38,489 bases of DNA from Verrucomicrobiota bacterium (GCA_003220005.1 QHRD01000110.1:1-38489), one strand, 5' to 3'. Shown: positions 14,561-23,829, counted from the stretch's first letter. Translations and numbers: made by a program. Notes: generated from the sequence alone by a model not told the origin.

Positions 14561-15823
14561 ATGAAAGCTGGTTTTCTTGAAAAACTCATCGAGCGGCTCG
14601 GGCGCATCGGGCCGGAAGAGGTGCAGAATTATTTTCTGCGCCTGGCCCAGGAGAAGGGTTTCCTGGAAACGGTTTTCAATGCCATCCAGGAAGGCATCAT
14701 TGTGACTGATTCCAAAGGCCGGATCACGTATTTGAACAATGCAGCTTGCGGATTATTTGGGCTCGAGGCAGGCGATGTAATCGGCAAACGACTCGACGAA
14801 CGTATCCGTGGTCTCGATTGGGAATCGCTCACGAAAAGCAGGGGACCGGTCAGTCATGACATGGAAATTTTTTATCCGCAAAGTCGCTTCATCAATTTTT
14901 ACATCGTGCCGCTGGTGATAGAGTCACGGGCTTCTGTAGGCGGAATCGGCGATTCCGCCGTAGCCTCAGCAGAGGCGGATGATTCCGCCAGGACGAGACC
15001 GACGATTCCGGCTACTGCGCAACAAGTTGGTCACGTCATGATCCTGCGCGATATCACCGAGAGCCGCCGAACCGCCCAGCAAACGATTGAATCTGAACGT
15101 TTGAACGCGCTGACCTTGCTCGCCGCAGGCGTGGCGCACGAGATCGGCAATCCACTCAACTCGCTGCACATTCACTTGCAATTGATGGAGCGCATCGTGC
15201 AAAACCTCGGCGACGGAGCAAAGGCGGAGCTCCAGCAATCGATTGATGTTGCTCGCTCCGAAGTCAACCGGCTGGATTCGATCGTCACCCAATTCTTACG
15301 GGCCATCCGGCCATCGCGGCCGCAACTTCGTCCGGAGAACATCAACACCATCGTGGAGGACGCAGTGCGCTTTTTTATGCCTGAAATTCAGGACCGCGAC
15401 ATCGTCGTCGAACAAGAACTGCGCTCGGAGCTGCCTTTGCTTCAACTGGATCGTGATCAGATGAAGCAGGCGTTTTACAACGTGATCAAAAACAGTCTCG
15501 AAGCCATGAAACGACGTGGCAAGTTGCGCATCCGCACCGATAGAGACGATACGCATGTTCTCATCACGTTTGCCGACACCGGCGGTGGCATGTCTGCTGA
15601 AAACTTCAGTCGCGTCTTTGAGCCTTATTTCACAACCAAGCCGTCCGGCACTGGTCTTGGATTACTAATTGTGCGCCGGATTGTGCGCGAGCACGGTGGC
15701 GAACTCTCCATCGAGAGCGGCCATGACAAAGGTCTCACTCTTACGATACGGTTGCCGTACATCGACAAGCGCATTCGGATGCTGGAAGCGGGAGAAGCCA
15801 GAGATCAGAGGTCTGAGATCTGA
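14561..15823 (+). CDS. PAS-domain sensor histidine kinase (NtrB-like)
   Basis: The start is set at ATG 14561 (MKAGFLEKLIERLG), since the ORF track's upstream 119 residues are antisense-like and overlap the permease gene. The 420 residues contain a PAS domain (about 35-120, VFNAIQEGIIVTDSKGRITYLNNAA) and a HisKA domain with the phosphorylated histidine in LLAAGVAHEIGNPLNSL (His193). The HATPase domain has N-box YNVIKNSLEAM, G1 DTGGGMS, F-box FEPYFTTK and G2 GTGLGL. No membrane segment is visible, so it is a cytosolic sensor. Residues 122-155 are a low-complexity insert encoded by hairpin repeats. The last nine residues (EARDQRSEI) come from a CAGAGRTCTGAG repeat that also supplies the stop. 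Its probable partner is the sigma-54 activator at 20255. Confidence 0.9.
   Translation: MKAGFLEKLIERLGRIGPEEVQNYFLRLAQEKGFLETVFNAIQEGIIVTDSKGRITYLNNAACGLFGLEAGDVIGKRLDERIRGLDWESLTKSRGPVSHDMEIFYPQSRFINFYIVPLVIESRASVGGIGDSAVASAEADDSARTRPTIPATAQQVGHVMILRDITESRRTAQQTIESERLNALTLLAAGVAHEIGNPLNSLHIHLQLMERIVQNLGDGAKAELQQSIDVARSEVNRLDSIVTQFLRAIRPSRPQLRPENINTIVEDAVRFFMPEIQDRDIVVEQELRSELPLLQLDRDQMKQAFYNVIKNSLEAMKRRGKLRIRTDRDDTHVLITFADTGGGMSAENFSRVFEPYFTTKPSGTGLGLLIVRRIVREHGGELSIESGHDKGLTLTIRLPYIDKRIRMLEAGEARDQRSEI
14939..14989. repeat. Two hairpins inside the histidine kinase gene
   Basis: GGCGGAATC-GGC-GATTCCGCC (14939-14959) is followed by GGCGGA-TGAT-TCCGCC (14974-14989), and a third ACGATTCCGGC motif comes at 15002. 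The stretch is read through in frame and encodes a Ser/Ala/Gly-rich loop between the PAS and HisKA domains. Confidence 0.7.
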
Positions 15824-15825
15824 AG

Positions 15826-17166
15826 TCAGTGATCGTCGCCAAATCCTCTTTTTAACCAGCCTTCAAACTGACGAAAGAGGAGACCGAGATAGGCGCCGGG
15901 CGATTGGTTGAAAAGTTCGATAATGCGCGAGCTGAGATCCTGCCCAGGGTCATCGATCGTTCCGAAAAGATGCACATGGGTCCAGAAATAGCCGTTCTCG
16001 CTGCGGCTGAACACTTCCTCGGGATTCGGCAGCCAATCGAGATATTCACGGGTAAGCCCAAATCTGATCGTGCCATGCAAACGGCGCTGTTCGATCGACA
16101 TTTCTCCCTCGACCCGGAATTTTCCTCTCTCTTCGATGGCGATGTTACTGATGTCGATCCTCGGATATTTCCATTCAAAGCTAAGCGAACAATTATTGAG
16201 CTCTAAATGTTCGAATGATTTGTTCTGTGCAAGCTCGGCGAGCTTCTCCAAGACCGGAAGGTTGTCGATTCGCCCGTTGCTTACGCGCAATGAACCTTCG
16301 CCGGAAGAGCTTTCCAGCTTCGGATCTTTTCCGGCCCAGTGAAAATCGCCGGAAGCGCTGCCGTTGAAATGCTTTTTCCATTCAACTGGTAGCCAGGCGC
16401 GAATTGGGACTTGGTTGAAGTTCGCTCTCAAATCGACGCTTCTATCCTTGCCGATGCCGGCGTGGGCCTGGGCGCGAATGCTTTCGCTGCTGCCCGCATC
16501 TGACGCCAGATCGCTATCGTAAATCGTGAACAGCGTTTTGGTGATGAGAAGATGCGCGCGACGGAGAGCGAGGTCGGGAAGCAAAGCCATCTTCAGTCTG
16601 CCGCTGGTGGCGACGTATTCAAAATCGGGCCCATGAGGCGTAATGAGCAGCTGTGTTCCGAAAAATCCGGCCTGCTCGCCGCGAAATTGCCAGGTTATGT
16701 TGGCCTGTCCCGATTCAATCTTCTTCAGGTAGACTCTGTTTGGCAAAAAAATGGAAAACCATGGTTTTGGTGCGATCGCTTCAGGATTCGCTTTGTAAAT
16801 CTGAATTTCGACATCGCCGGATTGCACACGCACGTCGGTGAATCTCCATTGGCGAATAAAGACGCCCAACGGATCAAATGTTGCTGTGATGCCGTGACCG
16901 TCGAGCGACTTCATCGCTTTCTCTCCATCGCGCGCTCCAAAACTCTCGCTATACGCTGTGAATGCGCTCGTGCGCCGAATTGGTGCAAAATTGCTATGAG
17001 GGAAGTGCAAACCTTTCGCTGTCTCACCTTCCATGGCTCGACGAAATGACTCGCTCTCGACGTAGTGCGTGACTAACGGGCTGTAGAAAACTGCCACGCC
17101 ACCAGCGGCTACAAGCAGAAAAACAATCGCAATCGCGGCGGCAAGAATCAGTGGTTTGCTTCGCAA
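15826..17166 (-). CDS. AsmA-like envelope protein, function unknown
   Basis: A 446-residue protein with an N-terminal membrane anchor (LILAAAIAIVFLLVAAGGVAVFY). The rest consists of alternating beta-strand segments (RWRFTDVRVQSGDVEIQIYKANPEA, VYLKKIESGQANITWQFRG, GSLRVSNGRIDNLPVLEKLAELAQ, FRVEGEMSIEQRRLHGTIRFGL). The pattern of short repeated strands ending in 'GRIDNLPVLEKLA' is typical of AsmA/YhdP-type proteins. These form long lipid-transfer grooves between inner and outer membranes. Here that is an inference from architecture; the length is shorter than YhdP but similar to small AsmA-like proteins. It converges on the histidine kinase gene with only 2 bp between stop codons. Confidence 0.65.
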   Translation of the reverse strand: MRSKPLILAAAIAIVFLLVAAGGVAVFYSPLVTHYVESESFRRAMEGETAKGLHFPHSNFAPIRRTSAFTAYSESFGARDGEKAMKSLDGHGITATFDPLGVFIRQWRFTDVRVQSGDVEIQIYKANPEAIAPKPWFSIFLPNRVYLKKIESGQANITWQFRGEQAGFFGTQLLITPHGPDFEYVATSGRLKMALLPDLALRRAHLLITKTLFTIYDSDLASDAGSSESIRAQAHAGIGKDRSVDLRANFNQVPIRAWLPVEWKKHFNGSASGDFHWAGKDPKLESSSGEGSLRVSNGRIDNLPVLEKLAELAQNKSFEHLELNNCSLSFEWKYPRIDISNIAIEERGKFRVEGEMSIEQRRLHGTIRFGLTREYLDWLPNPEEVFSRSENGYFWTHVHLFGTIDDPGQDLSSRIIELFNQSPGAYLGLLFRQFEGWLKRGFGDDH

Positions 17167-17182
17167 AACGGAAGCGCGCTAA

Positions 17183-17217
17183 TGACAAACGACGACTGAC
17201 GAATGACGAACGACGAA
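17183..17217. repeat. Short tandem TGACGAA-type repeats
   Basis: TGACAAACGACGACTGACGAATGACGAACGACGAA is built from four or five variants of a 7-bp unit (TGACGAA/CGACGAA). It lies in the 71-bp gap between the AsmA-like and prolyl oligopeptidase genes. A matching inverted TTTGTCATTC occurs at 17233-17242. Confidence 0.5.
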
Positions 17218-17237
17218 GCCCGAAGTGCGGCGATTTG

Positions 17238-19388
17238 TCATTCTGACTTCGTTATTCTTTTTGTTTTCAATTGCGCAAAGAGGAATGCGTAAATATCAGC
17301 CAATTGTTTGATGCGCTCGCTGAGCGCGGTGCCAATCCCGTGACCCGCGCTCGAGCTGGTTCGCAAAAGGATTGGATTTCCAGATTTGTTCGCTTCATCC
17401 AGGCGCGCGACCATCTTGCGCGAGTGATAAGGCGCGACTCGCCCATCGTTTGCGCCGGTCATCATTAGAACGGCAGGATATTTCGTCCCATCGACCACGT
17501 GATGATATGGCGAGTAGGCGTAAAGCGCCTTGAATTGCTCAGGATCTTTCACCGTGCCGAATTCGGTCACGTTGAATGCCCCGTTTGGCGCTAGCTCCAC
17601 TCGCAGCATATCGTAAATACCCACCTGGGAAACGACCGCCCGCATCAGATCGGGATGTTGCGTAATCATCGCGCCCATCAAAAGGCCGCCGTTGCTCCCG
17701 CCCTGCGTCGCCAGCTTTTCCGAACGCGTATAATTCTCTTTGATCAAGTATTCGGCGGCGGCCGCAAAATCATCGAACACGTTTTGCTTCTTCGTGAGGT
17801 TGCCGGCCTTGTGCCACTCTTCGCCGAACTCGCCGCCGCCACGAGTATTGGCTACCACATAGATGCCGCCGCGATCGAACCAAAGCCGCCGCGTAAAATC
17901 AAAATTTGGCGACAGGCTGATCCCGTAGCCGCCATATCCGTAAAGCACCGTGGGATTCTGGCTGTCTTGCTTCATTCCTTTTCCGAAAAGAATGTTGAGC
18001 GGAATTTTCGTGCCGTCCTTTGAGGTTGCGAACGCGCGCCTCACCTCGATGTCTCCGAATGAGACGGGCGATGTACTGCGGAGCGCCGTCTTGACTGGCT
18101 CTGTTTTTTCGTTTGCGCAACGGAACCAGGCGGCCGGCTCGGTGTAACTTACGTCGCGGAACAGGAACGACCCGTCTTCGAGCGCGAGCATTTCCTGCAC
18201 AGCGGAGACTTGCGGAATCGAGATGACCATTTCGTTTTTGCCATTCAGATCGAAACGCCGGATTTGAGAAGGACCGCCAAGCAAATCGGCTACGTAAAGC
18301 GCGTCAGTACTCGGGACGATTTGCTGGATCACCGCTTCCCCACTCGCAACGATCTCGGCCGCGTTCTGCAATTTCGGCACTTCGAGTGGCAGGCGCAGAA
18401 TTTTGCCACGCGGAGCGTCTGCGCGTGAAAGGAGGTAGAGCGCATTATCGCGACCCAGGCGCGCGACTTTTATCTGATCGCTGAACTGCGTGACCTGTTT
18501 CCAGGTTCCATCTGGCCCGAGCAGGTAATGTGCGAAGTCCCCGCCATCGCCGTTTGCGACCGTCGCAAGGATGTATTTGCCGTCATGCGAACCTTCGAGC
18601 GCGATCTCCGCAATCCGTGGAAAGTCTTTGCCGATTGAATACGTGTCCTCTGTGTCGGGCGCGCCGAGTTTGTGAAAATAAATCTGCTGATAAAAATTCA
18701 GATCAGCGTCAGGCCGCTCGCCTTTTCGGGGAAAGCGCGTGTAATAAACTCCCGTGTCATCGGCGTTCCAAGCCGCGCTGCCACCCGCAGTGGGATATTG
18801 GACATGCGCAATTGCGTCCGGCAGCGCTTTGCCAGTCGCGGTTTCGTAAAAGTGAAGTGTGCCATTTTCGCTGCCACCTTTGGAAAGCGATATAGCTATA
18901 CGTTTGCCATCCACTGACGGCACAAACCAATCGATCGTGGTCGTGCCGTTCGCGTCCAGCACGTTGGGATCAAGCACGACTTTCTCGGATTTGAGATCGT
19001 CGACCGACGCGAGCGCCACCAGCAGCGGCTGTTGTTTTGGTGGCTGGAATTTCATAGCAAACACAATTTCGGGCCGCGAGACGAGCGAAAAATAACTGGG
19101 CGAAGTTTTCGCGTACCACTCTGTTAATTGTTTCTCAACCGCTGCGCGGTCCGGCAACTTGTCGAGATATTGGCGGGTTCGTTGGTTCTGCGCGCCCGAC
19201 CACGCTTTCACCTGCGGGTCATTATCTTCTTCGAGCCATTGATACAGATCCTCCACAGTCACGCCCTGATAGGTCGTGGCGACAGGTTTCTTCGGAGTCT
19301 TTGGGGCCGAGTCGGCAGCCGGCAGATCACTCACGACAAGTCCACCCGCGAACAAGCCAGCAACAAACAGCAAACGATTCGCTTTCAT
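17238..19388 (-). CDS. Prolyl oligopeptidase family serine peptidase (S9A), exported
   Basis: The start is set at the internal ATG giving MKANRLLFVAGLFAGGLVVSDLPAADSA, a signal peptide; the longer ORF would add 30 residues that overlap the neighbour. The mature protein, about 690 residues, has the S9A plan. An N-terminal segment (VEDLYQWLEEDNDPQVKAWSGAQNQRTRQYLD) leads into a seven-bladed propeller and then the alpha/beta hydrolase domain. The triad is visible: Ser565 in QGGSNGGLLMG, Asp648 in TGANDGRVAP, and His683 in SSAGHG (numbered from this start). The GGYGI..SPNFDF region is also characteristic. These enzymes cut small peptides after proline; with the signal peptide it would act in the periplasm. 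The START-like gene is upstream on the same strand, 46 bp away. Confidence 0.92.
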   Translation of the reverse strand: MKANRLLFVAGLFAGGLVVSDLPAADSAPKTPKKPVATTYQGVTVEDLYQWLEEDNDPQVKAWSGAQNQRTRQYLDKLPDRAAVEKQLTEWYAKTSPSYFSLVSRPEIVFAMKFQPPKQQPLLVALASVDDLKSEKVVLDPNVLDANGTTTIDWFVPSVDGKRIAISLSKGGSENGTLHFYETATGKALPDAIAHVQYPTAGGSAAWNADDTGVYYTRFPRKGERPDADLNFYQQIYFHKLGAPDTEDTYSIGKDFPRIAEIALEGSHDGKYILATVANGDGGDFAHYLLGPDGTWKQVTQFSDQIKVARLGRDNALYLLSRADAPRGKILRLPLEVPKLQNAAEIVASGEAVIQQIVPSTDALYVADLLGGPSQIRRFDLNGKNEMVISIPQVSAVQEMLALEDGSFLFRDVSYTEPAAWFRCANEKTEPVKTALRSTSPVSFGDIEVRRAFATSKDGTKIPLNILFGKGMKQDSQNPTVLYGYGGYGISLSPNFDFTRRLWFDRGGIYVVANTRGGGEFGEEWHKAGNLTKKQNVFDDFAAAAEYLIKENYTRSEKLATQGGSNGGLLMGAMITQHPDLMRAVVSQVGIYDMLRVELAPNGAFNVTEFGTVKDPEQFKALYAYSPYHHVVDGTKYPAVLMMTGANDGRVAPYHSRKMVARLDEANKSGNPILLRTSSSAGHGIGTALSERIKQLADIYAFLFAQLKTKRITKSE

Positions 19389-19434
19389 GAGTCTGAGAAA
19401 AGACCAGGCCGCGTCAGTTGCAAGATCGATTTTG

Positions 19435-20130
19435 CTAACGGCTAGCTGATACCGATGATGGCGGAGCCGCCACGGCATATTTTGGATCTTTGACCTGTTT
19501 GCGAATGGCTGCGAAGAGCCTGCTTATTCCCGTCAGGCTGACATGATTTGCAATGAATGATGGGAGAGGCCCGCCAGTGTCACTGTAGATGAAATAAGTG
19601 GCGCGAGTCTTGATTGCGCCATCGGGCTCAAGCAGCCATGTGCCCTCGCAAATTTTGACACGTACTACCCCTTTTGTTTCTGGCGGCCCGAGTTCATTCG
19701 CCGGGAACCATTGACTCATAAAGACCCGGCCATCAGAGGCAGGCCATGACCTCTTCCAGACGCGCAATGTGTAATCACGATCGGCGCAAATTTTCGGCGA
19801 GAGCCGCTGATAACCAATCATGGAATCGCCATCCCGTTTGATCAATCGGGTCTCAGTCATGAAAGGCATGAACTTTGGATAATTCTGGAAGTCATCGATC
19901 ACCGCACAAACGGCGTAGGTGGGCGCGTCAATCGCGCCTACAGCTTTAAACTCCTTGAGCGGCGAACCCTGGCGCAGGCGGCTATAGATCGCGAGATTGT
20001 TTTCGCGACCGCCGGCCAGTTTCCACCCCTCGTCGCTCGAGTCTACCGCAGCGAACACCGTGGGAGAACCGGCCAAAAAGATCGACATCAGACCGCGAAA
20101 AATTCGCTGGTGCACCGCGCGATGATACAT
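19435..20130 (-). CDS. START/SRPBCC-domain protein, exported
   Basis: The ATG at 20130 is preferred over the GTG at 20151 because GGGGCTGGA lies in front of it. The N-terminus (IFRGLMSIFLAGSPTVFAA) is a likely signal peptide. The body is a START-type lipid-binding fold: EGWKLAGGRENNLAIYSRLRQGSPLKEFKAVGAIDAPTYAVCAVIDDFQNYPKFMPF, then RDYTLRVWKRSW, then GTWLLEPDGAIKTRATYFIYSDTGGPLPSFIANHVSLTGISRLFAAIRKQV. The 'W.L.....I.VYSR...GS..KE.KAVG.I.AP...V...I.D...Y..FMP' pattern is typical of StAR-related domains. Such proteins carry a hydrophobic ligand; which one is unknown. It is probably transcribed with the peptidase gene downstream. Confidence 0.82.
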   Translation of the reverse strand: MYHRAVHQRIFRGLMSIFLAGSPTVFAAVDSSDEGWKLAGGRENNLAIYSRLRQGSPLKEFKAVGAIDAPTYAVCAVIDDFQNYPKFMPFMTETRLIKRDGDSMIGYQRLSPKICADRDYTLRVWKRSWPASDGRVFMSQWFPANELGPPETKGVVRVKICEGTWLLEPDGAIKTRATYFIYSDTGGPLPSFIANHVSLTGISRLFAAIRKQVKDPKYAVAAPPSSVSASR

Positions 20131-20254
20131 GATTCCAGCCCCGAGCGCCACAGCAGCCTGCCGGCTTTAAAAATCTCTGCACACCTGAGGTCGGGAGAAA
20201 TTCTTTGAATCTCAGTGCACTCTGCGTTCTCTGCGGTTAATTGATTCTGCAAAT

Positions 20255-21682
20255 ATGGACCTTCAGCCCACGGTTTTGATCGTTGATGACGAGAAGCATA
20301 CGCGCGACGGGCTCCGCACTTTGCTTGAGGACAATTACGACGTTTATGTAGCCGGGGACATCGCGGGGGCGATGGACGTACTCGAGCGCGAGCAAATCGA
20401 CGTCCTCCTCACGGATCTCCGCCTCGGCAGCGAAGATGGAATGGCCTTGATCGATCGCGCGCTGAAAATGCCGCGTCCACCGATCTGCATCATGATGACC
20501 GCTTACGGCTCTGTCGATGTCGCAGTCGAAGCGATGAAGCGCGGCGCGTACGATTTCGTGACCAAACCGCTCAACCTCGACAAAGTCGAAATGCTAATCG
20601 CGCGCGCCGTGCAAGGCCGCAAACTCGAGCAGGAAAATCGCGCGCTGCGGGAGCAGGTGGACGAACGCTACGGTCTCGAAAACCTCTGGGGCGACTCAGC
20701 GGCGTTGCATGAAGTGCTCGATACAATCCGGCAGGTCGCGCCTTCTTCGGCGAATGTGCTGATCGAAGGCGAAAGCGGCACAGGCAAAGAACTCGCTGCG
20801 CACGCCATTCATAATTTGAGCCGTCGCAACAAAGCGAAATTCGTGGTCGTCCATTGCGCGGCGCTCTCACCGCAACTTCTCGAGAGCGAATTGTTCGGTC
20901 ACGAGAAAGGCGCCTTCACTGGGGCGCACGAACGGCGCATCGGACGGTTCGAGCAGGCCAGCGGCGGCACGCTCTTTCTCGATGAGGTGTCGGAAATCGA
21001 TCCCAGCACGCAGGTTAAATTGCTGCGCGTGATCAGCGAGGAACGCGCGTTCGAACGGGTGGGTGGCAACCAAACGTTGCGAGCTGACGTACGGCTGATC
21101 GCAGCCACAAACAAAAATCTCGAGCAACTGGTACGCGAGGGAAAATTCCGTGACGATCTCTTCTTCCGGCTCAACGTGGTGCGGATCACCATGCCGCCGT
21201 TGCGTGAACGAAAAGAAGATATCCCGATTCTAATCCGCGGATTTCTTCGCCACTTCTCCAAGGAAAACAACAAGCCCCTCCTCGATCTGACGCCGGACGC
21301 GATGGACGCGCTACTGACTTACAATTGGCCGGGGAACATTCGCGAGCTGCGCACCGCCATTGAGCACGGCGTCGTCATGGCAACGGGGAAACAGATTACA
21401 TTACGCGATCTGCCGATCGCTGTGCGCCTAGCAGCCAGTTCCGCAGTCGCGGGATTGCCCGGCGGGGTTTCAGCGACTGAGGCCTTCGGCGAAAAAACCA
21501 GCCCGCTCGACCTGCACGAGACGGAAAAGAAATTGATCGCCCAGGCGCTTGCAGCGACAAACGGCAACATCACCGCCGCGGCTAAGAAACTCGGCATCAG
21601 CCGCCGCACGCTCCATCGAAAGATCAACCAAATGAATTTAGACAAAAAGTCAGTCGAAGCTGCGGACGCGAAATCGACCTAA
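20255..21682 (+). CDS. Sigma-54-dependent response regulator (NtrC/AtoC type)
   Basis: The 475 residues have three domains. The receiver domain (about 7-120) has the acidic pair DDE and phospho-acceptor Asp54 in LLTDLRL, and ends in YDFVTKPL. The AAA+ domain has Walker A GESGTGKE, the sigma-54 contact loop GAFTGA (in ELFGHEKGAFTGAHERR), Walker B GGTLFLDEV and the arginine region RFRDDLFFRLNVV-like REGKFRDDLFFRLNVV. The C-terminal Fis-type helix-turn-helix is NITAAAKKLGISRRTLHRKINQM. All key residues are intact, so it should activate sigma-54 promoters when phosphorylated. The NtrB-like kinase at 14561 is the obvious partner; three minus-strand genes lie between them. Confidence 0.95.
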   Translation: MDLQPTVLIVDDEKHTRDGLRTLLEDNYDVYVAGDIAGAMDVLEREQIDVLLTDLRLGSEDGMALIDRALKMPRPPICIMMTAYGSVDVAVEAMKRGAYDFVTKPLNLDKVEMLIARAVQGRKLEQENRALREQVDERYGLENLWGDSAALHEVLDTIRQVAPSSANVLIEGESGTGKELAAHAIHNLSRRNKAKFVVVHCAALSPQLLESELFGHEKGAFTGAHERRIGRFEQASGGTLFLDEVSEIDPSTQVKLLRVISEERAFERVGGNQTLRADVRLIAATNKNLEQLVREGKFRDDLFFRLNVVRITMPPLRERKEDIPILIRGFLRHFSKENNKPLLDLTPDAMDALLTYNWPGNIRELRTAIEHGVVMATGKQITLRDLPIAVRLAASSAVAGLPGGVSATEAFGEKTSPLDLHETEKKLIAQALAATNGNITAAAKKLGISRRTLHRKINQMNLDKKSVEAADAKST

Positions 21683-21727
21683 AAGTTTCCCGTTTACGAA
21701 TTAACGTTGCCGCGTTTGAATTAGGCC

Positions 21728-23113
21728 GTGACCGAACAGAGGAGAATTTTTGGAACCGACGGCGTGCGCGGCGTCGCGAACGTTGAGCCAGTCACCGCTG
21801 AGACGGCGCTTAAACTCGGTCGGGCGGCGGCGTATGTGTTCGCGCAAATGAATCCGCGCAGAACGCCTGCGGGCGCGCGTCCGAAAATCGTTCTCGGCAA
21901 GGATACACGCCTTTCCGGTTACATGTTGGAAAACGCGCTCGTTGCCGGGATCACGTCACTTGGAGTCGATGTTCTTGTCATCGGACCGTTGCCTACGCCC
22001 GGTGTTGCTTACATCACACGTTCCCTGCGAGCCGATGCCGGCATCGTGCTTTCGGCCTCGCATAATGCTTATCAGGACAACGGCATCAAATTTTTCCGGC
22101 ACGACGGTTACAAGCTGGACGATCAGATCGAGGAAAAAATCGAGCAGCTGGTTTTCAGCGGCGAGATCGATTCCATCCGGCCGACTGCGAACAAAATCGG
22201 ACGCGCCACGCGAATTGATGACGCGCTCGGTCGCTACGTGGAATTTGCCAAGGCAAGTTTCCCGCGCGGCATGTCGCTTGAAGAGATGCGCGTCGCCGTC
22301 GATGTCGCGAATGGCGCAGCCTACAAATCGACCCCTTGTGTTTTGCGTGAATTGGGCGCGGATGTCGCTGTTGCGCACAACCAGCCGAACGGCATGAATA
22401 TCAACGACGGTTGCGGCAGCATGCATCCGGAAGAGATCCAGCGCATCGTGCAGGTAAACGGCGCGGACGTTGGCATTGCGCACGACGGCGATGCCGACCG
22501 CGTTCTTCTTTGCGACGAGGACGGCGAGATTGTGGATGGCGATGAGATTCTTGCTATTGCGGCTTTGGATCTTTTGGAGGCTGGCCGGCTTGAGCAAAAC
22601 ACGGTCGTCGCCACCGTAATGAGCAATTTTGGCCTGGATGAAACGATCGACGCGCGTGGCGGAAAGGTAGTGCGGACAAAAGTCGGCGACCGCTATGTTC
22701 TTGAAGAAATGATGGAGCAAAAACTGAATCTTGGCGGCGAACAAAGCGGTCACGTCATCTTCCGTGATTTCACCACCACCGGCGATGGCATCATCACCGC
22801 GCTACAGGTTTTGCGGATCATGCACAAGAGTGGCCAGCCGTTAAGTAAATTGAAGCGGTGCTTGCAAAAATATCCTCAGGTCCAGCGCAATTTAGTCGTA
22901 AAAGAAAAGCGTCCGCTGGCGGAGCTGTCCGCGGTGATGAAGCTGGTAAGCGAGACGGAGAAAGAACTATCGGGCAAGGGCAGGGTTCTCCTGCGTTATT
23001 CGGGAACGGAGCCAAAAATCCGTCTACTCATTGAGGGGCGCGAGTCGGATAAGATTGACAAGCAGGCTGACCGAATCGCGGAGGCGATTCAAAGCGCGAT
23101 CGGAACGGATTAA
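21728..23113 (+). CDS. glmM: Phosphoglucosamine mutase
   Basis: GlmM turns glucosamine-6-phosphate into glucosamine-1-phosphate, on the way to UDP-GlcNAc for peptidoglycan and lipopolysaccharide. The 461 residues open with RRIFGTDGVRGVAN, the GlmM signature. The phosphorylated serine lies in LSASHNAYQDNGIK (Ser111). The metal loop is HDGDADRVLLCDEDG, the sugar loop is LGGEQSGH, and the phosphate loop is RYSGTEPKIRLLIEG. The start is GTG at 21728, since no ATG precedes the signature. It is followed, across a short repeat, by scpB. Confidence 0.97.
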   Translation: MTEQRRIFGTDGVRGVANVEPVTAETALKLGRAAAYVFAQMNPRRTPAGARPKIVLGKDTRLSGYMLENALVAGITSLGVDVLVIGPLPTPGVAYITRSLRADAGIVLSASHNAYQDNGIKFFRHDGYKLDDQIEEKIEQLVFSGEIDSIRPTANKIGRATRIDDALGRYVEFAKASFPRGMSLEEMRVAVDVANGAAYKSTPCVLRELGADVAVAHNQPNGMNINDGCGSMHPEEIQRIVQVNGADVGIAHDGDADRVLLCDEDGEIVDGDEILAIAALDLLEAGRLEQNTVVATVMSNFGLDETIDARGGKVVRTKVGDRYVLEEMMEQKLNLGGEQSGHVIFRDFTTTGDGIITALQVLRIMHKSGQPLSKLKRCLQKYPQVQRNLVVKEKRPLAELSAVMKLVSETEKELSGKGRVLLRYSGTEPKIRLLIEGRESDKIDKQADRIAEAIQSAIGTD

Positions 23114-23195
23114 TCACCCCAGAGATCACAGAGGCACCGAAAATCTATTTGAAACTCCGTGTCCTCTGTGGTGAATCTTTTCGAGAACTTCATCC
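23114..23195. other. Short repeat-like spacer before scpB
   Basis: AGAGATCACAGAGGCACCG and the imperfect complement CCGTGTCCTCTGTGGTGAAT face each other across about 20 bp. The latter resembles TGCGTTCTCTGCGGTTAAT in front of the response regulator gene at about 20222-20241. I read these as dispersed intergenic repeats. Confidence 0.45.
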
Positions 23196-23825
23196 ATGAG
23201 TCTGACTCACGTTATCGAGGCGCTGTTATTTAGCGCGCAGAAGCCGCTCTCAATCCGTGAAATAGTCACGGCAATCAAGAACGCAGAGGGCGATCCCGCA
23301 GGCGCGGGACCTAACGAGTTCTCGCGCGTACGTGAAGCTGAAGTCGCCGCGGCTCTCGAACAATTGAAGATCGACTACATCGGGCAGGAACGCGCGTTTC
23401 AATTGACCGAAAAGGCGGAGGGCTGGCAGTTCGCGACCGATCCGAGGTTTGCGCAGTGGGTCCGTCAGCTTTTCCCCGCGGCAAAGCCGGCACGTTTGAG
23501 TGCGCCCGCTTTGGAAACGCTGGCGATCATTGCCTATCGTCAGCCCATAACGCGCGCTGATGTCGAAGCAGTTCGCGGCGTGAACATCGATGGCGTGCTG
23601 CAAACATTAATGGAGCGCGGCCTGGTTAAAATCGCTGGACGCGCCGAAATTCCCGGACGTCCGCTTCTCTATGAGACGACACAGTTTTTTCTCGATCACT
23701 TCGGGCTGCGCAATCTCGATGAATTGCCAAACGTCGAAGAACTCCGGAAACGTGATCTGCCGAGCGCGCGCTCTGTAGCCGGTCCGGCAGGATCAGCGAC
23801 TCCGACCGAAACGCAGGATTCGTAA
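23196..23825 (+). CDS. scpB: Segregation and condensation protein B
   Basis: ScpB is the winged-helix kleisin-associated subunit that works with ScpA and SMC in chromosome condensation. At 209 residues it shows both winged-helix domains. The first is LTHVIEALLFSAQKPLSIREIVTAI, with FQLTEKAEGWQFATDPRFAQWVRQL. The second has the highly conserved LSAPALETLAIIAYRQPITRADVEAVRGVNIDGVLQTLMERGLVKIAGRAEIPGRPLLYETTQFFLDHFGL. The last 25 residues are a variable tail. scpA is not in the window, so the pair is split here. Confidence 0.95.
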   Translation: MSLTHVIEALLFSAQKPLSIREIVTAIKNAEGDPAGAGPNEFSRVREAEVAAALEQLKIDYIGQERAFQLTEKAEGWQFATDPRFAQWVRQLFPAAKPARLSAPALETLAIIAYRQPITRADVEAVRGVNIDGVLQTLMERGLVKIAGRAEIPGRPLLYETTQFFLDHFGLRNLDELPNVEELRKRDLPSARSVAGPAGSATPTETQDS

Positions 23826-23829
23826 TTCT

